NCBI RefSeq assembly: GCF_022865125.1
Contig: NZ_CP094828.1
Coordinates: 4,209,219 to 4,273,218 of the forward strand
Source: Acuticoccus sp. I52.16.1
GTDB lineage: Bacteria; Pseudomonadota; Alphaproteobacteria; Rhizobiales; Amorphaceae
Direction of reading: 5' to 3'
Length of the DNA: 64,000 bases
The notes under the pieces were generated by a model. That model was not told where the DNA came from and searched no databases. It worked only from the letters and a program-made list of their open reading frames with translations. Both the position numbers and the translations under genes were made by a program. Positions 53,779-61,878 of this stretch are shown piece by piece; position 1 is the first letter of the stretch, and every line of letters begins with the position of its first letter.

Positions 53779-54570
53779 ATGGATCTGAAAATGCAAGGCC
53801 GGGTCGCCGTCATCACGGGACCGGCCAAGGGCATGGGCGCGGCGATCACCCGCGCCTTCGCCGCCGAAGGCGTCGACCTCGCCCTCTTCGGGCGGGACAC
53901 CGACGCCATCGCCCCCGTCGCCGAGGAGGCCCGCGCCATGGGCCGCCGCGTCGAAGTCGTGCGCTGCGACGTCACCGACGCGGCGGCGGTGGAGCGCGAG
54001 GTCGGGATCGTCGCGGCGACGTTCGGGCGGATCGACATCCTTGTGAACGTCGCCGGCGGCACCGGGCCGATCGGCAAGACCGGCGCCGAGACGAGCCCGG
54101 AGGAGTTCGACGAGATCGTCTCGCTCAACATGGGCGGGTCGTTCCACATGATCCGCGCCGTGGCACCCGTCATGCAGCGCCAGCGCTACGGCAAGATCGT
54201 CAACGTCGGGGGGACCTTCGGCATGCGCGGCAAGGCAGGACGGCTCGCCTATTCCAGCTCCAAGTGGGGCCTGCGCGGCCTCACCAAGAGCTTCGCGCTG
54301 GAGCTGGGGGGCGACAACATCAACGTCAACTGCGTCGCGCCCGGCATGGTCGACGGGCCGCGCTTCCGCACCAAGGTGGTGCCGGAGATGGCGCGGCGCC
54401 TGGGGATCAGCGAGGACGAGGCCGCGCAGCGCCACGCCGACGACTACGCGCTGAAGCGCGTCTCGACCGACGAGGACATCGCGAGCGCGACGCTCTTCCT
54501 GGCGTCCGATCTCGCCCGGCAGATCACCGGGGTGGACATCCCGGTCGACGGCGGATGGGCGGCGCTGTGA
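53779..54570 (+). CDS. Short-chain dehydrogenase/reductase
   Basis: A 263-residue SDR. Cofactor loop TGPAKGMGAAITRAF, structural NVAGGTG and the AYSSSKWG catalytic Tyr-Lys are present. At the usual catalytic Ser position the chain reads NVGGTFGM, so Thr (or none) replaces Ser, which is worth checking. C-terminal GVDIPVDGGW is typical. It lies three bases after the binding-protein gene and before the importer ATPase, implying it acts on the imported compound, for example an alcohol/ketone step. The substrate is unknown. Confidence 0.85.
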   Translation: MDLKMQGRVAVITGPAKGMGAAITRAFAAEGVDLALFGRDTDAIAPVAEEARAMGRRVEVVRCDVTDAAAVEREVGIVAATFGRIDILVNVAGGTGPIGKTGAETSPEEFDEIVSLNMGGSFHMIRAVAPVMQRQRYGKIVNVGGTFGMRGKAGRLAYSSSKWGLRGLTKSFALELGGDNINVNCVAPGMVDGPRFRTKVVPEMARRLGISEDEAAQRHADDYALKRVSTDEDIASATLFLASDLARQITGVDIPVDGGWAAL

Positions 54571-54601
54571 GCGCTTCCGCGCCGTGGGGCGGCGGTTGAG
54601 C

Positions 54602-55456
54602 ATGCAGGCGCCGCTCCCCGCCACGCCGCGCACGGTGGCGATGCCCGGCCGCCCGCTGGTGGAACTCGACGGCGTCTCGGTCACCTACGGCCGGGGCAAG
54701 TCGGCGACGCCGGCGCTGGCACCCACGGACCTCGAGGTCGACGAGGGGGACTTCGTCGCCCTCGTCGGCCCGTCCGGCTGCGGCAAGTCCACCATCCTGA
54801 AGCTCGTCGCGGAGCTGCTGGCGCCGTCCGGCGGACGCATCCTCTTCGCCGGGCGCGAGCTGGGGGCGAACCCTGTGCGCGTCGGCATGGCGTTCCAGTC
54901 GTCGACCCTGCTGCCGTGGAAGACGATCCGCGACAACGTCATGCTGCCGCTGAAGATCGTGCAGCCGTTCCGCGCCGAATACCGCGCCAAGCGCCGCGGC
55001 GAATTCCGCGAGCGGGTGGACGCGCTGCTGGAGCATGTCGGCCTGATCGACTTCGCGGGCAAGCACCCGTTCGAGCTGTCCGGCGGCATGCAGCAGCGGG
55101 CCAACCTGTGCCGCGCGCTGGTCCACGAGCCGGACCTCCTGCTCCTCGACGAGCCGTTCGGCGCGCTCGATCAGTTCACCCGCGAGGAGCTGTGGCTGAC
55201 GCTGCAGGACCTGTGGGCCGAGCGCCGGTCGACCGTGCTCCTGGTGACGCACGACCTGCGCGAGGCGGCCTTCCTCGCCAACCGCGTGGTCGTCATGTCG
55301 CCGCGGCCGGGGCGCATCCTGGAGGACCGGACCATCCCCTTCGCCCGCCCGCGTCACCTCGACGTGACGTTCCAGCCCGAGTTCACCGAGATCGTGCAGG
55401 CACTGCGGGCGCTCATCGTGCGCACGCCGACGGGCCGCGCGGGCGGCGCGACATGA
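54602..55456 (+). CDS. ABC importer ATPase (SsuB/ThiZ type)
   Basis: A 284-residue ATPase. Walker A GPSGCGKST, Q loop VGMAFQSSTLLPW, signature ELSGGMQQRANLCRAL, Walker B LLLLDEPFGALD and H loop LLVTHDLREA are all present. It drives the permease at 55453 and takes substrate from the binding protein at 52729. The ATG at 54602 is preferred over an upstream GTG; both have weak ribosome sites. The stop overlaps the permease start (ATGA). Confidence 0.93.
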   Translation: MQAPLPATPRTVAMPGRPLVELDGVSVTYGRGKSATPALAPTDLEVDEGDFVALVGPSGCGKSTILKLVAELLAPSGGRILFAGRELGANPVRVGMAFQSSTLLPWKTIRDNVMLPLKIVQPFRAEYRAKRRGEFRERVDALLEHVGLIDFAGKHPFELSGGMQQRANLCRALVHEPDLLLLDEPFGALDQFTREELWLTLQDLWAERRSTVLLVTHDLREAAFLANRVVVMSPRPGRILEDRTIPFARPRHLDVTFQPEFTEIVQALRALIVRTPTGRAGGAT

Positions 55457-56214
55457 GCCCGGTCGTGCGCCGCAAGATCTACTCGGTGATTCTGATCGTC
55501 GGCGTCTTCGTCTTCTGGGAGGTGTTCTGCCGGGCGTTCGGCATCTCGTCGCTGGTGTTGCCCAAACCCTCGGAGATCTACACCACCTTCGTGCAGTATG
55601 CGCCCGCGATCGCCCCGCACGCCTACCAGACGCTCTACACCACGCTCGTCGGCTTTGCGTTCGGCGTTGCCATCGGGCTGACGCTGGGAGTGCTGATCGG
55701 CTCCTCGAAGCTCGCGTTCGACACCGCCTATCCGCTCCTCGTCGGCATCTCGTCGATCCCCAAGGTGGCGGTGGTGCCGATCTTCGTCCTGTGGTTCGGG
55801 GCGGGGACGGTGCCGGCGATCCTCACGGCGATGATCATCTGCATCTTCCCCATCGTGGTGAACGTCGCGACCGGGATCGCCACCGTCGAACCGGAGCTCG
55901 AGGACGTCATGAAGTCGATGAAGGCGTCCAAGCTCGACATTTTGTGGAACGTCGGCCTGCCGCGGGCGATGCCGTATTTCTTCGCCTCGCTCAAAGTCGC
56001 GATCACGCTCGCCTTCGTCGGCTCGGTGATCGCCGAGACGGTCGCCTCCAACCGCGGCATCGGCAACATGATGATGATCGCCTCGTCGTCGTTCAACGTG
56101 CCGCTGGTGTTCGCGGGGCTGGCGATCCTGTCGTTCCTGGGCGTCGCGCTCTACGTCGTCTTCTCGCTGATCGAGCGGCGCGTGACCGGCTGGGCGTTGC
56201 GAAAGTCCGCCTGA
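55453..56214 (+). CDS. ABC importer permease (SsuC/ThiX type)
   Basis: A 253-residue membrane protein with about six helices (first at 9-28, VILIVGVFVFWEVFCRAFG). The EAA-type cytoplasmic loop is VEPELEDVMKSMKASKLDILWNVGLPRAMPYFFASLKVA, and ETVASNRGIGNMM is the usual downstream signature. It forms the channel of the importer with the ATPase it overlaps by four bases. A hairpin follows at 56248-56283, before the TRAP genes. Confidence 0.93.
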   Translation: MSPVVRRKIYSVILIVGVFVFWEVFCRAFGISSLVLPKPSEIYTTFVQYAPAIAPHAYQTLYTTLVGFAFGVAIGLTLGVLIGSSKLAFDTAYPLLVGISSIPKVAVVPIFVLWFGAGTVPAILTAMIICIFPIVVNVATGIATVEPELEDVMKSMKASKLDILWNVGLPRAMPYFFASLKVAITLAFVGSVIAETVASNRGIGNMMMIASSSFNVPLVFAGLAILSFLGVALYVVFSLIERRVTGWALRKSA

Positions 56215-56247
56215 CGCCCCCCGCGTCGCACCCCATCGCCGGCCGGC

Positions 56248-56283
56248 CGTAAGCCGCGCGGACCCCCGTCCGGGCGGCTTACG
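56248..56283. repeat. Strong hairpin between ABC and TRAP genes
   Basis: Two 16-base arms (56248-56263 and 56268-56283) pair with one mismatch around a CCCC loop. No T-run follows. It may end or attenuate the ABC transcript, making the TRAP genes a separate unit. Confidence 0.65.
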
Positions 56284-56291
56284 CATATGAA

Positions 56292-56303
56292 ATTGCATTC
56301 GAA
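56292..56303. promoter_or_regulatory. Candidate operator box upstream of the TRAP genes
   Basis: ATTGCATTCGAA matches 10 of 12 bases of the reverse complement of the box at 44001-44012 (ATTGCATACGAC). Two further TATGCA hexamers, 14 bases apart, lie at 56347-56352 and 56361-56366. Confidence 0.3.
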
Positions 56304-56402
56304 GGCTTGCTGACGGGGGCATCCTTCGGGCAATATTGTCCGACGGTATGCAGAATACATTATGCAGGGCCGACAAAAAAAGAACGACAGGGAAGAACGA
56401 CC

Positions 56403-57386
56403 ATGAAGATGAGAACGATGGCGCTCGGCGCCACGCTGGCCGCCGCGCTCGCCACCGGCGCCAGCGCCGAAACGCTGCGCTTCGGTCACTACGCCAACAC
56501 CAGCGACACGCCGCACAAGGCGGCCGAGATGTTCGCCTGGATCGTCGACAACATGACCGGCGGCGATCTCACCGTCGAAATCTACCCGGCGGGCGAGCTG
56601 GGCAACTCCGCCAACTCGCTGCAGGGCGCTCGCCTCGGCACCATCGACATCACGGTGACCGGCAACCCCTATTTCACCTCCTTCGCCCCGCAGGTGAACG
56701 TCCTCGACCTGCCGTTTCTGTTTGAATCGCCCGAGCACGCCTACCGCGTCCTCGACGGGGAGGTGGGCGAGGAGCTGATGACCTCCATCAACGAAGTCGG
56801 CCTCCAGGGGCTCGCCTTCTGGGAGATCGGCTTCCGCAACCTCACCAACAACGAGCGCCCGATCAACACCCCCGCGGACCTCGAGGGGCTGAAGCTGCGC
56901 ACCACGCCGAACCCGGCGCACATCGAGGCGTTCACGATCCTCGGCGCCAACCCTGCGCCGATGCCCTTCGCCGAACTCTACAGCGCGCTCCAGACCGGCA
57001 CCGTGGACGGGCAGGAGAACCCGACCACGCACATCTACCACTCCAATTTCCACGAGGTGCAGAAGTACCTCTCGATCACAGAACACGCCTACACCGCGGC
57101 GCCGCTGGTGATGAACCAGGCGAAGTTCGACGGGCTGCCCGAGGACCAGCAGGAGGCGCTGAAGGTCGCCGGCAAGATCGCCGCCGCCTACGAGCGTGAG
57201 CTGAACCGCGTGCTCGAGACCTCGAGCCTGGAGGCGATGAAGGCCGCCGGGGTCGAAATCGTCATGGAGCCGGACGTCGCCGCCTTCCGCGAACTCGTCG
57301 CCGAGAAGACGCGCGCGATGTACGCCGAGAAGTTCGGCGACGATCTGCTCGTGAAGATCGACGCGCTGGCGCCCTCCGCGCAGTAA
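56403..57386 (+). CDS. dctP: TRAP transporter solute-binding protein (DctP)
   Basis: A 327-residue periplasmic protein with a signal peptide (MKMRTMALGATLAAALATGASA). The mature part has TLRFGHYANTSDTPHKAAEMF, GELGNSANSLQGARLGTIDI, the GLKLRTTPNP segment with the carboxylate-binding Arg and GTVDGQENPTTHIY, all diagnostic for DctP proteins. The ligand is usually a carboxylate, here perhaps a ring-opened acid of the cluster. The ATG at 56403 begins a proper signal peptide; longer frames upstream do not. Confidence 0.93.
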   Translation: MKMRTMALGATLAAALATGASAETLRFGHYANTSDTPHKAAEMFAWIVDNMTGGDLTVEIYPAGELGNSANSLQGARLGTIDITVTGNPYFTSFAPQVNVLDLPFLFESPEHAYRVLDGEVGEELMTSINEVGLQGLAFWEIGFRNLTNNERPINTPADLEGLKLRTTPNPAHIEAFTILGANPAPMPFAELYSALQTGTVDGQENPTTHIYHSNFHEVQKYLSITEHAYTAAPLVMNQAKFDGLPEDQQEALKVAGKIAAAYERELNRVLETSSLEAMKAAGVEIVMEPDVAAFRELVAEKTRAMYAEKFGDDLLVKIDALAPSAQ

Positions 57387-57390
57387 CCCG

Positions 57391-57849
57391 GTGATCCCCC
57401 GCATCGAGTGGGCGGCGACGTGGCTCTGGCGCGTCGCCGTCGCGGGCCTGATGCTCGCCATCACCGCGATCACGATCGCGCAGGTGGTGGCGCGCTACGG
57501 CCTCAACAATTCCATCGTCTGGGGGGAGGAGCTGAACCGGCTCCTCTTCGTGTGGCTGATCGTCCTGGGGGCGGCCGGCGCCGACCACATGCGCATCGGC
57601 CTCCTGGCCGACCGGCCGGCGCTGAAACGCCCGCTCGGCATCGTCGCCGCGGTGGGCGCGCTGGGCGCCATCGCGCTGCTGGCCTGGGGCGCGTTCAAGC
57701 TCCAGTCGATGTTCGCGTTCGACCGCTACGTCACCCTCGACCTTTCCAAGTGGTGGTACTTCGCCGCGCTCACGGTGGGCGGTTCGGTCTGGGCCATCGC
57801 CATGGTCTGGCGTGAGGTCGTCCACCCCGGAGGCGGCGCACCGCAATGA
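57391..57849 (+). CDS. dctQ: TRAP transporter small membrane subunit (DctQ)
   Basis: A 152-residue protein with four membrane helices, first at about 10-32 (WRVAVAGLMLAITAITIAQVVARY). NSIVWGEELNRLLFVWLIVLGAA is the DctQ signature between helices one and two. It partners DctM. GTG start four bases after dctP; its stop overlaps the dctM start. Confidence 0.9.
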   Translation: MIPRIEWAATWLWRVAVAGLMLAITAITIAQVVARYGLNNSIVWGEELNRLLFVWLIVLGAAGADHMRIGLLADRPALKRPLGIVAAVGALGAIALLAWGAFKLQSMFAFDRYVTLDLSKWWYFAALTVGGSVWAIAMVWREVVHPGGGAPQ

Positions 57850-59129
57850 TTGCACTCATTCTGGTCGGGACGATGGTCGTCCTGGCGCTGCTGGGCGTGC
57901 GCCTCGTCTTCGCCATCCTGATCGCCTCGGTGGTGACGCTGCTGGTCTACCGGCCCAACATCCCGTTCGCGGTGGTGGCGCAGCAGTTCCTCTCGGGGCT
58001 CGACAATTTCCTGCTGCTGGCGGTCGCCTTCTTCTTCCTGGCGGGCGAGCTGATGAACCGCGGCGGCGTCACCCGGCGGATCGTGGCGTTCGCGCAGACC
58101 TGCGTCGGGCATGTCCGTGGCGGGCTGGGGCACGTCAACGTGCTTTCCTCGGTGTTCTTCTCCGGGATTTCCGGCTCCGCCGTCGCCGACACCGCGGCCG
58201 TCGGCTCGGTGATGATCCCGGCGATGGAAAAGTCCGGCTTTTCGCGCGGGTTCGCCGCCGCCATCACGCAGACGTCGAGCGTCATCGGGCCGATCATCCC
58301 GCCCTCAATCCCGATGATCGTCTACGCGGTGCTGGCGCAGGTCTCGGTCGGCAAGATGTTCCTCGCCGGCATCGTGCCGGGGCTCGTCGTCGCGCTCTGT
58401 CTGATGGTGGTGGTCTACGTCATCTCCGTCATCCGCAACTACCCGTCCGACCCATGGGCCGGCTTCCGCGCCATCTTCCGGGCCGGGGTCGGCGCGCTGG
58501 TCGCGCTGCTGACGCCGGTGATCATCGTCGGCGGCATCCTGGGCGGCGTCATGACGGCGACGGAGGCTGGCGCGGTGGCGGTCGTCTACGCGTTCGTCAT
58601 CGGCAAGTTCTGGTTCCGCGAGCTGACCTTCGGCGACTGCTTCATGGCCCTCGTTGAGGCGGCGAAGGGGACGGCGACCGTCCTCGTCATCGTCGGCGCG
58701 TCGGCCTTGTTCGCCTGGATCGTCGCCGACCTCAAGGTCTCGCGCATGGCGGCCGAGGCGATCTTCACCGTCACGACCGACCCGTTCTGGGTGCTCGTCC
58801 TGGTGATGCTCTTCGTCCTGGTGATCGGGCTCTTCCTGGATCCGCTCGCCGCGCTCGTCATCGTCGTGCCGGTGTTCCTGCCGACCATGGTGAGCCTCGG
58901 GATCGATCCGATCCACTTCGGCGTGCTCATCGTGCTCAACCTGATGATCGGGCTGACGACGCCGCCGGTCGGGTACCTCATCTACCTGTCGGCCTACATC
59001 GCCAAGGAGCGGCCGGAGGTGGTGATCCGCGAGAGCCTGCCGTTCCTCGCCGCGCTCATCGTGGCACTGCTCATCTGTCTCGTCTTCCCGGCCGTCGTGT
59101 TGACCCTGCCGGGTCTCTATAAGGGCTGA
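57846..59129 (+). CDS. dctM: TRAP transporter large permease (DctM)
   Basis: A 427-residue inner-membrane permease with about 12 helices. Family signatures are GISGSAVADTAAVGSVMIPAM, TQTSSVIGPIIPPSIPMIVY, GGVMTATEAGAVAVVYAFV and NLMIGLTTPPVGYLIYL. It couples Na+ inflow to uptake of the DctP-bound substrate. Coupled by ATGA to dctQ and followed six bases later by the cyclase-family gene, so the transported acid is likely its product or substrate. Confidence 0.95.
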   Translation: MIALILVGTMVVLALLGVRLVFAILIASVVTLLVYRPNIPFAVVAQQFLSGLDNFLLLAVAFFFLAGELMNRGGVTRRIVAFAQTCVGHVRGGLGHVNVLSSVFFSGISGSAVADTAAVGSVMIPAMEKSGFSRGFAAAITQTSSVIGPIIPPSIPMIVYAVLAQVSVGKMFLAGIVPGLVVALCLMVVVYVISVIRNYPSDPWAGFRAIFRAGVGALVALLTPVIIVGGILGGVMTATEAGAVAVVYAFVIGKFWFRELTFGDCFMALVEAAKGTATVLVIVGASALFAWIVADLKVSRMAAEAIFTVTTDPFWVLVLVMLFVLVIGLFLDPLAALVIVVPVFLPTMVSLGIDPIHFGVLIVLNLMIGLTTPPVGYLIYLSAYIAKERPEVVIRESLPFLAALIVALLICLVFPAVVLTLPGLYKG

Positions 59130-59135
59130 ACGCTC

Positions 59136-59804
59136 ATGAAGATCTACGATCTCTCCATGCCGATCGACGAAGGCCACCTGCGCTGGCCGGTGGAGCGCCT
59201 GAAGAAGGGCGACTTCGCCGCCGGCGACCTTTTCGAGGTGAGCGGAATCAGGACCACCTGCCACGGCTTCACCCATGTCGACGCGCCGCGCCACATGGTG
59301 CCGGGCGGCGACACGCTGGACGCGCTGGATCTGTCGCGCGTGTGCGGCCCCGCCGCGGTGATCGACCTTACCGACATTCAGCCCAACGAAGAGGTGACGG
59401 CCGCCCGCCTCGCCGAGCGCGCGGGACACCTGGAGCGCGGGCAGATCGCGATGTTCCGCTCCTGCTGGGACGAGCAGCGCGACTGGAACGACGCCTCGTT
59501 CTGGCGCGACGCGCCGTACATGTCGCGCGAGGCGTCGCAGTGGCTGCTGGAGCGGGGGCCGACCGCGGTCGCCTTCGACTTCCCGCAGGACTACACGATC
59601 CGCCTGATGCTGGACGGAGAGATGCGCCCGATCCCCGAGCACGTCACCCACGACGTGCTCCTGCGCAACAAGGTGACGCTGATCGAGTATCTGGTGAACA
59701 CGCGCCAGGTGACGACGCCGACCACCTTCCTCAGCGCGCTGCCGATCCGCTACGCGGGGTCCGACGGCGCGCCGGCCCGCGTCGTCGCCATCGACATGGG
59801 CTGA
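59136..59804 (+). CDS. Cyclase-family metal hydrolase (kynurenine-formamidase-like)
   Basis: A 222-residue protein with the metal motif CHGFTHVDAPRHM (HxGTHxDxPxH pattern with Phe in the third place), which holds Zn or Mn in formamidases and isatin hydrolases. FRSCWDEQ and AVAFDFPQD follow. Members cleave N-formyl or cyclic amide bonds. It closes the LysR-controlled cluster, six bases after dctM. Its product may be the acid moved by the TRAP carrier, or the carrier may bring in its substrate; the sequence does not decide. Confidence 0.84.
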   Translation: MKIYDLSMPIDEGHLRWPVERLKKGDFAAGDLFEVSGIRTTCHGFTHVDAPRHMVPGGDTLDALDLSRVCGPAAVIDLTDIQPNEEVTAARLAERAGHLERGQIAMFRSCWDEQRDWNDASFWRDAPYMSREASQWLLERGPTAVAFDFPQDYTIRLMLDGEMRPIPEHVTHDVLLRNKVTLIEYLVNTRQVTTPTTFLSALPIRYAGSDGAPARVVAIDMG

Positions 59805-59849
59805 CGAGGTGGCCCGGCCGGGTCGACCCTCGGCCGGACCCGCGTCGCC

Positions 59850-60140
59850 TCAGGGGTGAAAGCGGGACCAGGCGCGGCCGAAGCCGGCGGCGATGTCGCC
59901 CCAGGCAGCCTCGAAGTTGGTGCGGTGCTTCTCCCATTCGGCGTAGGAGCTGTCGGTCAGCTCGCGCATCTGCTTCTGCGCCTGGTCGGCGTGCGCCCGC
60001 ATCTCGATCAGCTGCCGCTCGTATTCCTCACGGGCGGACTGCGACGCGGCCTTCATCTTCGCCTCGGTCTTGCTGATCTGCTCGTTCCATTCGTCGAGCT
60101 TGCTCTTGGCCGCTTCGATATAGTCGTCTCGCGACTGCAT
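59850..60140 (-). CDS. Small coiled-coil stress-response-type protein (sll1863-like)
   Basis: A 96-residue, soluble, mostly helical protein beginning MQSRDDYIEAAKSKLDEWNE. Heptad-like Lys/Glu/Ala repeats run over residues 8-70, ending in AAWGDIAAGFGRAW. The start and ending match the sll1863 family, found in cyanobacteria and proteobacteria and linked to stress responses by annotation only. The ATG at 60140 follows AAGGGGGGAC. It converges on the cyclase gene; a GC-rich near-palindrome lies in the 45-base gap between the two stops. Confidence 0.75.
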   Translation of the reverse strand: MQSRDDYIEAAKSKLDEWNEQISKTEAKMKAASQSAREEYERQLIEMRAHADQAQKQMRELTDSSYAEWEKHRTNFEAAWGDIAAGFGRAWSRFHP

Positions 60141-60385
60141 GTGTGTCCCCCCTTGTTGTGTCGTCCCGGGTGCCGGCGCGCACGCGCGTGCGCCTCCCTG
60201 CGGTGTGAGCTTGTTGATCACACCATGAAACGTCAACCGTACTCGGCGGCCCCGGCCCGTGCGGCACATGCCGCGGGGGCTACCGTTCCGCGCGACGGCG
60301 AGCTAGGTCGAGGGCGTGAACCGACGTTCCATCGGCTCGCGCCGAAGAACGGGCGCGGGCCGGTGGCCGAAGTTGAGGCGTATCG

Positions 60386-61378
60386 ATGGCGGCAATATTC
60401 ATCCACGTAGGCTACGGAAAGTGCGGCTCGACGGCGATCCAGCGGTGGCTGGAGCAGAACGCCGGCGAGTTGCGCGGCGAGGGCGCCTTCGTGTGCGGGA
60501 CCTTCTTGCAGCACTGTCCGAATGCACCGTACCGCTCGGTCCCCGAAATGGTCCGTGCGATGCGCGACGCGCCGGATACGCCCGACACCATCCACGACGC
60601 GCTGGCCGCCGCCGCGACCGAGAAGTCGCCGGTGATCTGGTCGGTCGAGACGCTGCAACGGCGTTACGGGCTGATGACCCCGATCATCCGCCGGCTGAAG
60701 GAGGCGGGACACGACGTGCGCGTGGTGGTCTATTTGCGCAACCATGCCTCGTGGCTGCTGTCGGCCTACGCGCAGTGGGGGATCAAGCATCCGACGTCGC
60801 GGCGCAAGGAAGCCCCCTTCATCATGAGCTTCGAGGAGTTTGCCGAGCACCGCAGCGCGGACCTCGACTATCTCTCTGTGCTGGCCAACTGGGAGGCGAC
60901 GGGGGCCACGGTCATGCCGCGCTCCTACGACGCGCTGGACGACGTGGTGGACGACTTCGCCCGCGTGGTCGGCCTCACTGGGCGCAACGACGGCAGACGC
61001 GCCAACCCGCCCTTGCAGACCTCGACCCTGGCGCTGCTGAAGGGGTTGCAGAGCGTGCGCCGCGCGCCGGCGACGATCGGCAGCTTCGAGAGGATGCTGC
61101 GCAACGCCAAGCTCGCCGACGCGGGGATCGCGGAGGCCTCCGTCGATCTCGTCGCGCTGGACGAGGCGGAGCTGAACGCCCTGCACGCCACCTTCGCGGC
61201 GCAGCGCGAGGTGCTGCGCGAACGCTACGGCGTCGACCTCGACGAGACCGCGCCGCGCAACGTTCTGGCGCGCGACAACCCCTCCAACGACGACCTCGTG
61301 GCGATCCTGTCGCTGGTGTGCTTCTCGCTCCACGAGCGCGTGGAGGCCCTGGAAGCGGCCCTCGCGGCGCGAACCTGA
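60386..61378 (+). CDS. Sulfotransferase-family protein (second copy type)
   Basis: A 330-residue protein. IFIHVGYGKCGSTAIQRWLEQN at the N terminus is a PAPS-binding loop in which Cys-Gly replaces the Thr-Gly of the gene at 18417. VRVVVYLRNHASWLLSAYAQW is the second nucleotide segment. The remaining part, including KHPTSRRKEAPFIMSFEEF, resembles bacterial proteins annotated as sulfotransferase or Stf0-like without known acceptor. It stands alone. The start ATG at 60386 directly precedes the loop. Confidence 0.75.
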   Translation: MAAIFIHVGYGKCGSTAIQRWLEQNAGELRGEGAFVCGTFLQHCPNAPYRSVPEMVRAMRDAPDTPDTIHDALAAAATEKSPVIWSVETLQRRYGLMTPIIRRLKEAGHDVRVVVYLRNHASWLLSAYAQWGIKHPTSRRKEAPFIMSFEEFAEHRSADLDYLSVLANWEATGATVMPRSYDALDDVVDDFARVVGLTGRNDGRRANPPLQTSTLALLKGLQSVRRAPATIGSFERMLRNAKLADAGIAEASVDLVALDEAELNALHATFAAQREVLRERYGVDLDETAPRNVLARDNPSNDDLVAILSLVCFSLHERVEALEAALAART

Positions 61379-61677
61379 GAGCCGCGCCTCTCGGCCGCGG
61401 CGGGCGGGCGCGACGCGTGTCCGCCGGCGACGCGGCGCGATCGCCCCGCGGCGCGATCGGCCCGGGCGACTGGGGGGGGGGGGCGACTGTGCGGAGACGA
61501 CCGCCGGCCGGGGTGGGGAGCGCATCGCGAGCCCGAGCCGGCGCCGAGGGGCGTCTGCGTTGGTGGGAGGGGATCTGCGGACGACGCTGCCTGCGCGGGG
61601 GGGCGCCGGGCGGCGGCGTGATCGACGATGTCCGTCGGGGCGGGTGGTTGGGAAACCTCAAACGATGTGGAGAGGTC
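61379..61677. other. G-rich intergenic region with a G12 run
   Basis: About 300 bases between the sulfotransferase and tRNA-Lys. Very GC-rich, with an uninterrupted run of 12 G at 61472-61483. No gene with a ribosome site or recognisable product on either strand. Confidence 0.55.
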
Positions 61678-61753
<76 letters not shown>

Positions 61754-61878
61754 CAACCAAGGCCGCTGACATAGGCCGTCTTTGAGGGGAGGTCAACCGG
61801 GGCAAAGCACGTTCGTCCCGCAAATCCGGTGGGTGGCTTGCTCATCCACCGGCATAGCGGCCATGCAGTGCCCCGCGC

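Noticed and set aside
59805-59849. Near-palindrome between the convergent cyclase and coiled-coil genes as a terminator
   Set aside because: It has a GGGTCGACCC centre and GC-rich arms but no T-run on either strand, so I only mention it.
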